Assembly (NCBI GenBank): GCA_016748015.1
Contig: JAAOMT010000201.1
Span: forward strand, 62,001 to 126,000
Source: Geosiphon pyriformis
Taxonomy: Eukaryota > Glomeromycota > Glomeromycetes > Archaeosporales > Geosiphonaceae
DNA: 64,000 bases
Direction of reading: 5' to 3'
Below the pieces are notes generated by a model, which saw only the letters and a list, made by a program, of their open reading frames with translations, was not told where the DNA came from and did no database searches. The translations under genes and the position numbers were made by a program. Each line of letters starts with the position of its first letter. Within the stretch, counting starts at the first letter, position 1. Below, piece after piece: positions 36,291 to 50,050 of the stretch.

Positions 36291-39200
36291 GGAAAAAGTA
36301 ATTGATGCTGTTCAAGATAGGTATTATTAAAAAAAAGATGGAGAGTTTATATTGACAGTCTTGCTGTAGTATAAAGTATAAAGCTTTCTTATTGCTCGCA
36401 AATCAAATGGAACTTGAAAAAATCAAAAAAAAACCCCCGTGGCTATATGTATATATATATCTGTTTGGTGTTTATTGTTAATACTAAAAATCTGCAATAT
36501 GTTTAATTGATCAACCATAAAATAAAATTTCCTTTTGTAACTTATCAATCCTTAAAAGGAAAACAGGAGTGACAAAGCCGTCATACAAGCTAACTGTCAG
36601 ATAATACTTTTTGAAGTTTTATTGGTCCCATAATTCAAAGTTAAGTGGTTGAACTGCATATTTTACAGTTCAAATATCAAAGAGCTAAGAATTAAGAGTT
36701 TTTTATTCTTTGTAAACAGATAATAGATTCAGATCGAATTTAATTTCTTTTAACAACAAAGTGGCACCATTTCTTTATTCCACTAAGTGATAAACAAAGG
36801 ATATTTTTCTCCTAGGTAACAAATGTGTAGCTTTCTTTTAAATATGCTTAATTAAGGATTTCTCAAAAATTATGTGAATACTATTATGATCCTCGGTATC
36901 AAAGCCATTTTTTTACCATGAAACTGATTTGTACTTTAACCTTAATTTTTTCGAAAAAAAGAGAATCCGAGAACTTGGGTCAAGTTCTATTGCATTTTAA
37001 GGATATTGAGAATTAGTTTATTACTATAATCTTATTGTGAAACTCCACGTAGCCTGAAATAAAAAAGCATGTAAATATTTCGTAGGAGAGAGAATAAAAA
37101 TTTTAGATATTGTCTTAAAATTTCTAATTATAATAATAATAATAATAATTTGTCACGTTGACAAAAAGTTATACGGCTAAAACAAAAACATCTTAAGATA
37201 ACTTTGCATATTATAAAAATCGAGATTGAATCTCCTGCCTAAGTTCGTCGACCTTGTTCATAGCCTTTTATAATTTGATCTTGCTATCTTTGGTTTGTTA
37301 AAGAATTTTGAATTATAAAGTAAAAAAAAGTCTTGTTATAGCTATTGGGAATAGTTTGAAGCTATTCAGCTTTAGTGCATTTTTATTTACTTTTGGATTT
37401 TCATGAAGTTCTACATTTCCTAAAAATGTAAATATTGACAAAATTTTATGTAAACCTTTTGGACTTTTCAAGAATTTTATTTTCACCCAGCCTGAAAATG
37501 AAATTTTCACTACGCTCGTTTCATTTCATCCCATAAAGGCTTTGATGATAATATTAGTTTGTTTGTTCATCTTACACTGTACATACATAGAAAAGAAAAG
37601 TTTGTCATTCTAGAAAGGAATATTTGATTCTGAAAATTTGATATTGGTTCCGTTATAGCTTTGCTCGTACAATATCTTAAAAAATATTGCATATCTCGAC
37701 AAAGCAGTTTTTCATCCCGATTGAATAAGAACCTGATTGTATAGTTATCATATGATTTAAATGGGAGAGAGTTAAACTATGCGACATAAAGAAGATCACT
37801 TTGCTTCAAAAGAGCTTATAGCTAGATAATTAAGGAAATCTCGAGGAACCCAAAAGTTTCAAATAATCAAACTTCTTCCCAGGATTCGGCTTAAAGTGAT
37901 TAAGCAATAAACCAGTATGAAGTATGACAAAATGAAAGTCAAATCACAACAGATCATGTTTCACGACAATCAAATACTCTACATGTATATTAAAAAAGTC
38001 TTGTTAGTTCAAACTTTTTAATTTCACAAAGACCAAGTAACTCAAATTTCTGATATCTGTTTTTGATTTCAACAATGAAAAATAATTTAAAATTTTATAA
38101 TAAATATAATTATTTCTACAATCCTGTTACCTATTTAAAGATAAAATTTGCAAACTGAAATTAATACGGACTTAAACTGGGTTTTTATTTAAATATACCC
38201 CTTTTTCTCAGATAGCGATCATCACATACAATTAAAGAAACACCCTTGTGTAAATATTTTAAATTCTTTTAATTGAAGTACAAATGAAACGACGCTCTAG
38301 AAGTATTTGAAAATTTAATCGTTAATAATTTTGTTAAGGGATTTGATTGAAAATTTATTGGGTTCCAAAATAAGTGTCAATTTTTTCCTAAACACTTTCT
38401 ATAAATCGTATTAAAAACCTTTATAAGCCAAAACAAAAAGCATCCCGTTATTATCTTTTGGTCAAACGAAAAAATATCATATTATGCGTAATTTTTTGAA
38501 TCTATCTTATTTGAAAATATTTAATTCCTTTTTTATTAACATAATAATTTTTCAATTTAGATTTTTTTTTTACCATTGACATAATATCTTGATAAATTAA
38601 TAACTTTTTATGTTGTTTTTTATTTTCTATTGTGAGAACATTAAATTGTATTTACTTCTTTTTCTAATAATTTGAAACATATTAAAAATAATTATTGTTC
38701 TTATCAATAGCTTGGTTTTTTGTTTTCATTCCCAAGAATCCATATATATATATATATATATATGTATGCATTAAATATAGTTTTAAATTAAAATTTTTAT
38801 TTAAAGATTCAAGTGTATTATGAATAAAAAGCCAAATATTGCATATGTTAGGTAAAAAATGAAACATCACCTGGTATCAAAAATATTTAGCAATTACAGA
38901 GTCCTACACACACATAGAGCTCTAAATAACAATCCTAACACACTCTTTAGAATGAAATGTCCCTATTGAATTTTTCTCAAGTTATAATAATATGAACCTA
39001 AGCCTCCTACATGCATTGTCATTAAAAACTTTTTATTATGACAGTTTAAAAGAAAAAATAAATAGTTTATAAAGAACGTGTTCTATTTATTGAAGGTTTT
39101 AAACTTTTGCAATATAATAATGCCAATTGATAATTATAAGATGAATATTATCTCTTCCAAAAACTTTATGTTCTTTAAAGCAAGTTTTTTGATTTGCTTC

Positions 39201-42118
39201 CTTTAATTATTAATAACTTTTGCACAGACAGTATCTAAAATGATCGTAATTTTTAATGCAAAAAAATTTACAACTTTGGAAAATAATGTGATCTGTTGAG
39301 AATGAGATTTATTACTTGTTATGGAGATATTCTCCAAAAAGACCTTTTCTCGCATCTTCACTGTTAAACTTTTACCATGTAACTTAAAGCTTTGAACAAT
39401 AATTTCTAGCTTTTTGAATGTGTGTTTTGCTTGAAACTAATGAACTTCATGAATATTATATCCTATTAGTTTGAAAATCCTATCTCCATGTGAAACAAAC
39501 TTATGTAGATGTGAAGATAAAAATTCATAATAACTAATCGTAATTACGATCACTGAACAAATCCAAAACCCTTTGAGCATTGTCAATAAACCGTATTGCA
39601 CAAACTTTTACTGTGACATAAACCATGTTGATCAAGTTATAATGCAACATGGTAACGATAATATTTCACCGCAACGAATGCATAGGAATGCATAGAAAAA
39701 CAAGGACCTTTATTTATTGAGCATATTTTAATTTTTACAAAAACCAAAAACTCAAAGTCTTTCATGATTCGTCATTCGTCATTTTTGAACTTAAAAATTC
39801 AAAATTGTAATGATCACATCTTGAAGCAAATTTAAATTGAATAAAATATATTTTAGAAACGTCGAAGCTGTTTGTAATAATTTTTAAATCTTCTTTTTGG
39901 AATTTGAAACAAAGAATTTATTTTTTTTACAGCAGAGAATTCTTTTTTGCTTACCTGTTGAACCTTTTTGGTAATAAATAAATCATACTAATGCAAGATT
40001 TCGATAGTTAAAGATAAATGATATTAATCGTATTTGAAATTTCATAAAAGGAAATTCTTATATTTCCATGGTTGAGGTTCATTGTCAGCGAGGCAATTTT
40101 TTTGGAACCAAGCAAAAAACGGTTAAAATCTTAAATTTCGATGCAGCAATAATTGGTTGAAAATTTGTAAGCGGGTTAAAGGATACTTTACTTGTGCTCC
40201 CATGAAAGATTTGAAATTTCGTATGACGTTGTTGGCCTCGATTGCTCGTCAGACTAAAAGCTTTTTTGATTCAATATCCTTAATAACTGCTTAAAGTCAA
40301 AATTGGTGTTCAATTACAGTTTTGATTCGTTGTTCTCCAATCAAATAATGATGACAACGACCTTTTTTCTTGTTTTCAAAAACTGCGTACTTGAAATAAA
40401 CAAAAACCACCAATGATCGACTACTTTTTTGTCCAACCCGTGCGCATTATATTCAAAAAGCAATTAATCAAACTAATTTTTGATGCAAAATGGGTTCTAG
40501 ATTAGAGTATGAGAAAGACGTCATTAAATTTTGACTAACTTGGTGAAAATGATTCTTTAAAGAAATTCGAATTTTTGACACTCAATTTGAGAGTAAAGAA
40601 TTTAAATATACAGTATTGAACCCAATATATATTTTGGAGATTTTGTAAACTATCGCAATAAATATAGATGCATATACCATTATTCAGGATTTGATTAGTT
40701 GATAATGCAATATATCAAGTAAATTCATCTTTGCTAATACTGTCAAAGAACTCGGTCAATATACCCGAGCAATAGATGCGCTCTTGAAATCATTTCAAAC
40801 TCAATAAAGCCAAATCTTTGTAATACACCAAGATACTGTCATGCAATTTTTGTAATCCTAATATAGTTATATGCTAGGTGATCAAGCTCCTATAAATTTT
40901 TCGATTTTGTAGAAGTGGCAAATAAAACCTTTGTTTGTCTTGATTATTTAAATAAGACTAGATTATAAATAAGTTTAAGAGATCAAAGATGAGTATTAAA
41001 TTATAATTAGCTACATAAACAATGACGTTCTTTCAAAAAAGTTATAAACATAAAAATGTTCGACATTCATCTTTGAACCAGAGTTTTTTTTGGGTGACAA
41101 AACCCAAAGAAAATGCCATAACGTTTGTGAATCTCGATTTTAAATTTTAAATTTTAAATTTATTTCACACTATTATGAACGCCGAAACTTTAGCTGTTAT
41201 TCCGTTCAATAAAACCTTTTGCTTAAGGTCGATTGTAAACCTTAATAAATATCATATTGTTACATTTTACAATTTTCCCAAGAGCCAAATATCTTCAAAG
41301 CATCTCAGCCATCATCCTACACGGACAAATTAAATCACACTTCATAGTATTTTTTCGCAATAATTTTTGACCAAATACTGAATCGAGCGTGTTTTTAATA
41401 TCTGATCGGTTTACCTACTTATACTAAAGAAGTCTTTTGGCTATCATTTTTTCATTATTTTTATATCAGTTGATGAGAAGGTTTAATAGTCAAATCTTTC
41501 TTTATATTTGCATTCTCAAATAAAAATCATTCAAAGTCCATCTGCTTAATTCTTAAGTTCATTTTTAAATTTTAAGAGTATTCTCAAATTCGATTTCTTT
41601 TGGTACGACCTATTTTTGTCACCTTTCTATAATAAATGGTAATCTTGCTTGGTTTCCAAAATTTGCTTTTCGATACCATTTTAACAAGGGCATTACGTGT
41701 TCATAGTGGATATAGTTTCATCATATAACACTGATCCAAATGTCACAACTGTGAATATAACGTATTTTTTTAAATGTGATACCCATAGACATTTTTTTAT
41801 TATGTTTCGTTGGAACTTTAATTATATTGACTAAATAAAAAGATTCCAATTTGAACCATGAGAAAAATATTGTAAAAATTATTAATGTTTGATATATTGA
41901 AAATTTTAATAATGAACAAATAACAAACTGCTCAGCTGAAATTTTATTCAATTAAATAACTCCACCTTGTCGAAATTGGTTCTTTTAAGATTATAAGAAA
42001 AATGTATAAGATTAAATACAAATGTTTTAAAGCATAGCCTTGGAATTAAGCAAGCAAATTGTCGTAGAGAACTACGATTTTGAAATGGATCTAAAAATAT
42101 ACCTCTATAAGTAACTAT
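36291..42118. other. Long intergenic stretch without a supported gene
   Basis: Includes (AAT)n near 37,131-37,149, a (TA)n run at 38,742-38,763 and scattered moderately GC-richer patches (about 39.5-41.4 kb) in which all frames are broken. Nothing recognisable was found on either strand. Confidence 0.5.
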
Positions 42119-42360
42119 CTACATACGCAGATCCTGATGATGAGGCTTAATGCCGTTACCTCCACCCCCCACTTTAGTATAAGTAAACGAGGGGCGATCG
42201 CGGCGAACCACGAAACACCCCAGCACACAAAAATTATCCTGTCGAGACATCCCGTAAGACGTTCGAAGTAGCAGCCGCCAGCGCTGTGCAATGTTAGCAA
42301 CCGCCACTTGCCCAACCACCTTCTTGATCGCAGGCGGACCCAGGCAGGTAAGTATGAAGA
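42119..42360. other. GC-rich island of unknown nature
   Basis: About 240 bp with far higher G+C than anything else in the window, flanked sharply by AT-rich DNA. Two overlapping minus-strand frames of 66 codons span it. One reads VVRRDRPSFTYTKVGGGGNG near its end; neither is recognisable, and neither starts with ATG in a clear context. On the plus strand it ends in a consensus splice donor (GGCAG|GTAAGTATG at 42,346-42,355), which may be chance. It could be a fragment of a foreign or younger element, a partial exon or an RNA gene remnant. Confidence 0.5.
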
Positions 42361-43319
42361 AATCCAGGGGTAATGGGGACTCTATTTATAAAAGATTGCC
42401 AAATAACGCATATGATTGTACGAATTGTGGGATAGGATTTTTTATCAAAAATTTCGGGGTTTAAACTCCATGGTTTTATTTCACTATATAATTTTCCAGC
42501 TTATATTGAAAATTTTCGAACAATGTTTTTCTATTTTTGTTTGATTCTTTCTTTGCGCTTAAAGTCAATCATTTTTGACCTTGTGGTCCTTAATTAATTT
42601 ATCTTTTTGTATTTTCGTTTTTTTCAAAAAGGAGGAATATAAAAATGCAAAATTGTTTTGTGAGAATTTAACTGCAATATGAGAAAGAGCATTTACTTTT
42701 TTGAGGATAGTACGAAAATTTGATTTAAATATTTTGTAGATTTGAGCTTGAGAAAAGTATGTTGAAATCTTGCTAGCAATATTCTTAATAGTAATGAAAA
42801 TGCTCATTTTTTTAAAGAAATTTAAAGTTCAAAAGTCAATATTAAATTTATATTCAACTAATATATGTTTTGAATATTGCTAAAAATAAAACAAGGTTTT
42901 TAAATTTTAAAAAATATATACATATTATTTTATGGTTTATTTATTTTTAATTAAATTCAAATTTGTAGATAAATTTTAAGTTTTTTGATAATAATAACTT
43001 TATTGTAACTTTTATTTTAATAAAAATACTTATTAACGCATTTTTAATTTACATATAAGATAAAATCTTTTACTAACTATATTAATATATTTTAAGATTG
43101 AAACAAATAAAAATATTAATTTGTAATAAAAATATAAAGATTTTTTCGCTCTATGAAATATATATTTTATTTTATATAAATTTATTAAATTTTTATCAAT
43201 AAGTTTATACTTTAAATTACAGTTAACATTTAAAAATTTATTTATATATAAATTTAATAACTTAATTTTAATTTTTAAAAATGTTAATATTAATTAATTT
43301 AAATCTTTTTTGTTTATAA

Positions 43320-43385
43320 TAATAAATATGCAGTAAAGTGGCTAGTTATGTATAAAAAGTGCATAAGCCACGTTTATTATTTTAT
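43320..43385 (+). repeat. GTGGCT...AGCCAC module, copy 2 (old LTR family C?)
   Basis: GTGGCT at 43,338 and AGCCAC at 43,366 bracket a TATAAAAAG segment. The module matches the reverse complement of 26,868-26,920 over about 50 bp. The TATA-like core inside the hairpin suggests a promoter region of an extinct repeat. Confidence 0.6.
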
Positions 43386-44111
43386 TTTTTTGAATAAAAT
43401 TTCATTTTTTTATTTGTTTAATTGTTTAATAATATGTTGAATTTTAATTTAAAAATATTTAACAACTCATTTTTTTTATTTCTATAATTATAATTAGTAT
43501 TACAATGTAAAAAGTTTTTTTAATTATAAAAACAGTTAAAATACTTTTTTTTTTTCTATATCCAAAATTCTTTAAAGAAAAAAAGGTTTTAGAAAGAAGT
43601 TTTTTATTTTATAGCTTTTTAATATTTTACAAAGTACTAATACATTTGTTTAAAAACTGATAACTGCTATTAATAATGATATGACCAAAAAAAGTCTGTT
43701 AAAAATACTATATATGGTTTTATAAAAGGTAATCTTACTTAAAAGCTAAGAATAATAAAAAAAAATGTAAAGAATTCTAATAATAAAATTTTTTTTTGGT
43801 ATTACAGATAATTTATCTAAATAGATTATTGTAACTTTTGATGCTTTTATATAATATTAGTTTTTGAAGATTTTCAATAATTAAAAGTCTTATAGTATTT
43901 AAAAGTTTTAAAAATTTATATTTATTGTAAAGATATTGATAATTTTATCTAATAGTTTTATTTATAAAGAGTTTTTTTATAAAAAACTGAAAGATTAAAG
44001 CTTTTTTAATGTTAAATGTTTTTAATAATATTGTTACAGTCTGTGTTGTTTGATTTTATAGTTTTTTTCAAGCTATTTAATTACAATTAATAGAATTTAA
44101 TATTGTTTTTT

Positions 44112-44145
44112 AGTTGTTTTGAGTTTATGTAAACTCAAAACAACT
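44112..44145. repeat. Perfect 34-bp palindrome
   Basis: AGTTGTTTTGAGTTTA, a 2-bp centre (TG), then TAAACTCAAAACAACT. The 16-bp arms are exactly complementary. It stands out in DNA where other repeats are eroded. Confidence 0.9.
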
Positions 44146-45390
44146 TAGACTAAACTATAATAGTCTTAAGTATATGTTATGAGTTAAATTTTACAATACA
44201 CTTGAATGATGTATATTTTGCTTTTTATGACACATATTTAAAATGTTTATATAGTGCAAATCATTTATAATCATCAAAAATGTAGATCAGTTTGAAATTT
44301 TAAATGATGATCTTTACATGTTTTTATTTATATAATTAAATTTTATTGGTTAATATACATGTGTTTTTAATATATTATTTATAATAAAAAATAAAATTTT
44401 ATTAAATTTTATATAATATAAAACCAAATACAGTATTACAAACTTTGAATATTATTTAATTTGTCAAATAGTTATTAAAAATACTAATTTAAGACTTTTA
44501 AGCACTGTTTTTTGTAATTTTTTTCATGAATAATTGTATTTGTTATATGTATATCTTTTAGCAGCTCTTTAATATCTTTCAATAAAATTTAATTCACAAT
44601 GAAATTTTGGAAAAAAAATGTATTTATGTCTTATACTTTCGATTAATTCTTTAATTGCATTTTTTTAAGCAAAAAAATCAAATTCCAAAGATATTATTTA
44701 ACATTGTTATAGGTAATTATTTGGATAGTTGGAGTAAATAACAAACCTGTAACTTGGTGCTCAATTAATATAGAATGGTAATAATCTGAAGGTTTTTATG
44801 TTCTGAAGATTTTAATTGAGTTTTTTGTATAATGGACAGAGATTCCTGTGTTATTTTATCTGTAGCTTCCTAGAATTACAATTTTGTTAATTTTTTTTTA
44901 ACTTGGTGGCCAGCAATTCTCTGGTAAGCAATCCATAATTCTTATGCATTCTACTCATTTGCAGGGGTTTTTTACCAGACAATCCTTAATGTCAATAACT
45001 CAGTACTTAATCCTTAAAAAGTTTAGTAAACCACCAACAAAATACAAAAAAATAAAATAAAATAAAATAAAAAAAATTAAGCCAAGGCAATACAAGTTAG
45101 TATTCCATCAATAGCCATGATTAAGAGCTATTGTTCTCATGTGGGTTAAGTATCAATTACTATTAATATTTAGAGTTAATAGCGAGCAATTGGATTTAAG
45201 ATGCTGAATAGTATATTTATTAATATTTGGAATAATATGGTTTCTAATTAGGGAATGGTAATTAATAAATTTCTGTCTGAGAATTCTGTCTTTTCTGCTT
45301 CTAATGCTATTGCTATATATACATATTTTCTAGTTTTACAGAATTGCTTTGAATTGTCTGTTCTTGCTAGTTATTGCTTTGTTTTCTTAC

Positions 45391-45496
45391 ATTATAACTA
45401 ATTATCCTATGTTATAATATGTTATTCTATATTATAATGCGTTATTCTGTATTATCCTGCATTATAACACATTATCCTATGTTATAATATGTTATC
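45391..45496. repeat. Degenerate tandem repeat (70-bp period)
   Basis: The block ATTATAACTAATTATCCTAT plus GTTATAATATGTTAT at 45,391 recurs at 45,461 with CAC for CTA. In between are shorter variants of TTATAATATGTTATTCT. It is a minisatellite-like array of TTAT(C/A)CT and TTATAAT words. Confidence 0.7.
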
Positions 45497-48400
45497 CAAC
45501 ACTATTGCACTTTATTCTGTATTCCTTTATGTTTCATCACATTTTTCTTTAGGTCACATTTTTTCTTCTTTTTTTGATAAGTTTTTTATTTTCAAGTAAC
45601 AACATACACAATAAAAAACTTTTAAAGAATCTTTGATTTTTTTTTTGCATTTTTGACATTTTAATACTAATTTTTTTGATGGCTATTTTTCTCATTCTAT
45701 TAATACTTGTTTAATTTTTTTAGGCAATCCTTGAAGTTTTTTATCTAAATATGTTTTTGGGAAGATTATTAATTATAATTAATTATCTAATTCAAAAAAA
45801 GTATTTTACATTAATAATTGTTTTTCACCTGGATTTAAATTCATTTTGCTTGTAATTAAAGCTATTATTGAAAGCAAATACAGCTGTACAATTTGAATAT
45901 AATTTCTTAAAAATTGAAATAACTTTATATTTAATTTGTTTAAAAAGATAGTCTGCTATTTAATAATTATCTTAATTTATATCAAATTGCAAATAGCATT
46001 GTGTCTTTTCTAATATATTAGAATAGTTTTCTATATTATTTTATTGTAAATGTAAATATTCATTAATTTTAATTAAAAATTCACTAATCATGATTGATCT
46101 TCTATTTTTTTTTTTAACAGCAAATTTTTATGCTCAGCCCATATGTTATGCTTGTTATTATTTGAATAAAAAATATATTCATCATAAATCACAAAAATTC
46201 TTTCTTTTTTTCTATTAAATAAGTTAAGATATATTTAATTTATAAATTCATTTTTATATTTTAACATATATTTTTTATGCTTATATATTTTTTTTAAAAA
46301 ATTTTTCGAGATTGTAAGACATTATTTTTTTTATGTTTATTATAATATAAGCTTTGATAATATTGTTGAAATAAATAACCAAAAATTTTGAGTCATCTTA
46401 CTGCAGTCATAAAACTAATAGTTTTTTTTATTATTATTTTAATATTAAGAAACAATTCATGTTTAATGAATTTTTTAAATGTGATTGAAGTAGCATTAAA
46501 GTTTTGGTTTCTAATCCAAATATAATATCTTTTCATAATGTCTTTATCATTAATTATTCTAATTGTTTTTTGGTATTTTCCATATTTTGATGTTAAAAGT
46601 TTATCATTAAGCAACCAATATTTTGCAAAATATCAAATTTTTTATGCTTTTCATATACTAATATCAATAAAAACTTTCTGGACAATTTTTAAACTGGCAT
46701 TAATTCTTTTATATTTTTTATTATTATTTAATAAGATAAAATATTCAAAAATAACTCTTTTTTGATTATATTAAAAGACAATTAACTGAGTATGTTGTTT
46801 TTTTAAATGTTTTTTTAATTTTTGCTCTTTTTTTATTTAATTAATATATGGATTAACCTTACTTTTTAAATTGTTTAAAAATTTATTAGATTTAGACTAT
46901 TGTAAATCTGTAGTTTAAGCATTACTAATATTAAAAAAAATAGTAAATTTTTTAGTTCCAGTTGCTGCTTTGGTAAATAAACCATTTGGTTTATATTTAT
47001 TATAATAGATTAACTTTGGTATTTTTTTGTTATATAAGAGTTATACTTTTTTTTTTAGATAATTGTTGTTTTTCTATACTAAATTAAGTTTTTTTAATTT
47101 TGTATTTATTCTAATTGCAACTTCCATATCTTTTGTATTATTCTATCTATTGTTATCATTATTGTCTTACTATCTATTATTAACATCCAGTCTGTTAAAT
47201 TCATTTACTTTAATATTATAATCATTTATTAAAGTGGTATAATGTGTTTTTTTATAATTCTTTTGTATTTCTAATTTGATCTTTATTTTTTCTTTTTCTT
47301 TTAGAATAAAGTGGTATTTTATTATATAATATAATATTAATCTAGTGTATAATTAATGCTTGGACAGAATTAAAGAATTTGAGCTATGTAATATTGTATA
47401 ACAAAATTATATTACAATAGAAATGATATTTTTAATTCAGATATATATCTATTCTTTAAATTTTTTTGGTTCTAATTTAAACTTTAATTTCTGTTTTGTA
47501 ATTCTGGATAAGAAACAATTAAAGAAAGTTCTTTCAACATTCATCAAAAAAAAATTTTATTGGAATTGGAAAAATTATCTAAGCTAAAAATTCAAGTAAT
47601 ATTAATAAAAATAGTTACCACAAAAACTTTTTTGACTTATAAAAAAAAATTTGAACAAAAAAGTCTAACATTAACAATTAAACAACTAACTCAAAAGAAA
47701 CCCAATTTTTAAATTAAAACTAATCTCTTAGAGTTAATGAAAAATTTATTGCAAATAATTGTTGATTAAAAAGATAATAAGTAAAAATATTTGAGATAAA
47801 TTTCAATTTTAATATTACAGTCTAGTTGTAATCTCTTACTTTTATATTTAGTGGTCGACAATATGCCAAATTATTTATGAATTTACTATCCAAAGAAGAA
47901 TATTCAGAATATTATGATGTGATTAAAGAGCCAAGATTCTTAAATATAATTGAGATTAGTACTTTGCACTTTTTTTTTATCAGTTGGTTAACACTTGACA
48001 TATGTTTTTTATATTACATCAGTAAAAAATTTGAAAAAAATATTATTCATTTATGAATTTAATTAGGACTTGTAATTGATTTCAAAAATGCCATGTATTT
48101 TAATGATGATTTATGTATTTTCAAAGATGCCAAATTCTTATAAGTAAGAAGTTTATTAAACCTTTACAAAAAAATCTGGATTTTATTTACTTAAACTAAT
48201 ATGTTTTATATATTTTTTGCATTAAAACAAACTTGTTTTAAAATATACAATATTAACAAAAAAAAACTATTCAAAGTTATATGCTTTAAAACAATTTTAG
48301 TTTTTCTAATCAAAATAAAGCCAAAGATCTTTTAATTCCAATCTAATTCTCTTAAATTAATACCAACTAATATAAATTTCTTAATTACTGTAATAAGTTA

Positions 48401-49279
48401 TTATATATTATATTCTAATAAGTTATTAAAATATTCAATAATCGAAATTTTTTTTACAGTCTAAGAAACCAATTTTAAAACTAGATCATGATTTAATCGA
48501 ATATACAATAGATATTTTAGTCATTATATTTTTCTTTAGTATAATATATTATTCAAATATTAAATTTAACTGGAAATTTTTATTACAGAGGATTTTATAT
48601 ATCTCTTAGATCCAAATAATTTTTTGAAATACAACATTATAATCATTGAAAAGTTATTTGTGAATTCAAAGTAAGTATTCATATTATAATAAAAATGATA
48701 CTGGTCAAAATTTTCAAAGTTGTTTACTGTTTTTTACCTTTTATAGATTGCAAAAATGGTTTGCAGGTTCTTTTTTTTTCAGACTTGATCAAGTTAATTT
48801 TTAATTATAAATACTACTCTTATGTTTTACATTTTTAAGCTTTTAATTATTTTTCTTATTAAACAAAACACAATTTATTTTTAAAATTTTACAAAAAAAA
48901 AGTATTTAAAATATCAGTAATTAAAGAACATATATTGTAAGATATTGTAGAAACATATTATGTTATGCATATAAAAATTATGTTCAAGATATAATATTTA
49001 TTTTAAAATTGTTATATAATTACTATAAGTTTAATTTCACAGAATTTATTTATAAAATATCTCAAAAAATTTGATGACAATAATATCTATGTATATAAAT
49101 CTTTATATGTAATAATATTGAAATTTTTTGCTACTATTAATGATTGGAAAAATACTTTTCTTCATACCTAAAGTTATACCAATACACATAATATATTATT
49201 TAATACCATAAATTATAGAAAGTTTTTTGGCAGAATTTGTCTTGGTTTTTTTTATACAGTATATTGTTATAGTTAAAAC

Positions 49280-49843
49280 CTATACTTTTTATTAATTATT
49301 ACATATATTAGCTATTGATGTCATATAATTAGCCACTTTATTTTTAGATAGTAATCATTGACCTGATCAATGACCTGACTGTTGACTTAACTGTTGATCT
49401 GATCATTGATCTGATTATTGACCTGATTATTGACCTGATCATTAACTTGATCATTAACCTAGTCATTGACCTGATTATTGACCACTTTTAATAGCTATAT
49501 AAGTAATGAATCTCTTAGCTGTAGAAAAAAATGTAAGAATCAAAGAAATAAAAGAAATAAAATAACAACTTTATCTTAATTCTTCTCTTATCATTAATTT
49601 CTCTTTCCTTACCTTCAAGTATCTGAACATCTTAAAGATAAAAGAATAATTATTGGTTATTCCCTACTTTTTTTCTGAAACATGTAATTGTAATATTTAA
49701 AGATTATTAAATAAAACGTGACTGAAGAGTATATTTAATACCTGATATTGAATTTTAAGAGCACCGACATGAGGCATAGAATTATACCAATGTGTGATTA
49801 TTTGTTAACAGTATGGACTATCCTTTTATCTTTAGATTCCTGA
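49280..49843 (+). repeat. Element B 5' LTR, left part (interrupted by element A)
   Basis: Left portion of the LTR of a second Ty3 element. It includes a 12-bp minisatellite (49,357-49,483) built on TGACCTGATCAT and a TATATAA box at 49,496-49,502, consistent with a U3 promoter. It then runs to ...TCTTTAGATTCCTGA at 49,843, where element A begins. The right part of the same LTR resumes at 59,729. Older copies at 17.7, 18.6, 27.7, 28.0 and 31.8 kb allow the join to be checked. The true left end (TG...) is not certain. Confidence 0.75.
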
Positions 49844-50050
49844 TGTTACCAGTAGAATTTTAGCTATTAATTAGCATGAAATTACCCTTATAATTCCTAT
49901 TATTAATTAGCATACATTATTATTAATTCGATTATCACTTATTATTTAACCAAATTATCAAATATTATTACTCAATCAATAATCCGATTTGTATTCTAGA
50001 AATTAAGATGATCAAATTACACAATACCCTGAACCATTTAACATAGTCAA

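Larger units (their letters stand above)
42370..49279. other. Extremely AT-rich block, probably old retroelement remains
   Basis: Almost 7 kb of A/T-dominated sequence without a supported gene; the paired frames near 46.4-46.77 kb are low-complexity and overlap on opposite strands. It contains the second GTGGCT/AGCCAC module (43.34 kb), a perfect 34-bp palindrome (44.11 kb), an AAAAT pentamer repeat (45.05 kb) and a degenerate tandem repeat (45.39-45.50 kb). The composition matches the AT-drifted LTR relics elsewhere, so decayed transposon DNA is the likeliest content. Confidence 0.5.

Noticed and set aside
42119-42250. 5S rRNA-derived sequence or SINE in the GC-rich island (CTACATACG and CATCCCGT words)
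   Set aside because: Only short words agree. The internal control region and 3' half of 5S rRNA are not present.
46393-46765. Overlapping 73- and 75-codon frames on opposite strands
   Set aside because: Low-complexity Ile/Phe/Lys sequence in almost pure A/T DNA, with mutual overlap and no motif.
49357-49483. CRISPR-like array
   Set aside because: Units of about 12 bp abut each other without unique spacers. It is a minisatellite in an LTR, and the organism is a eukaryote.
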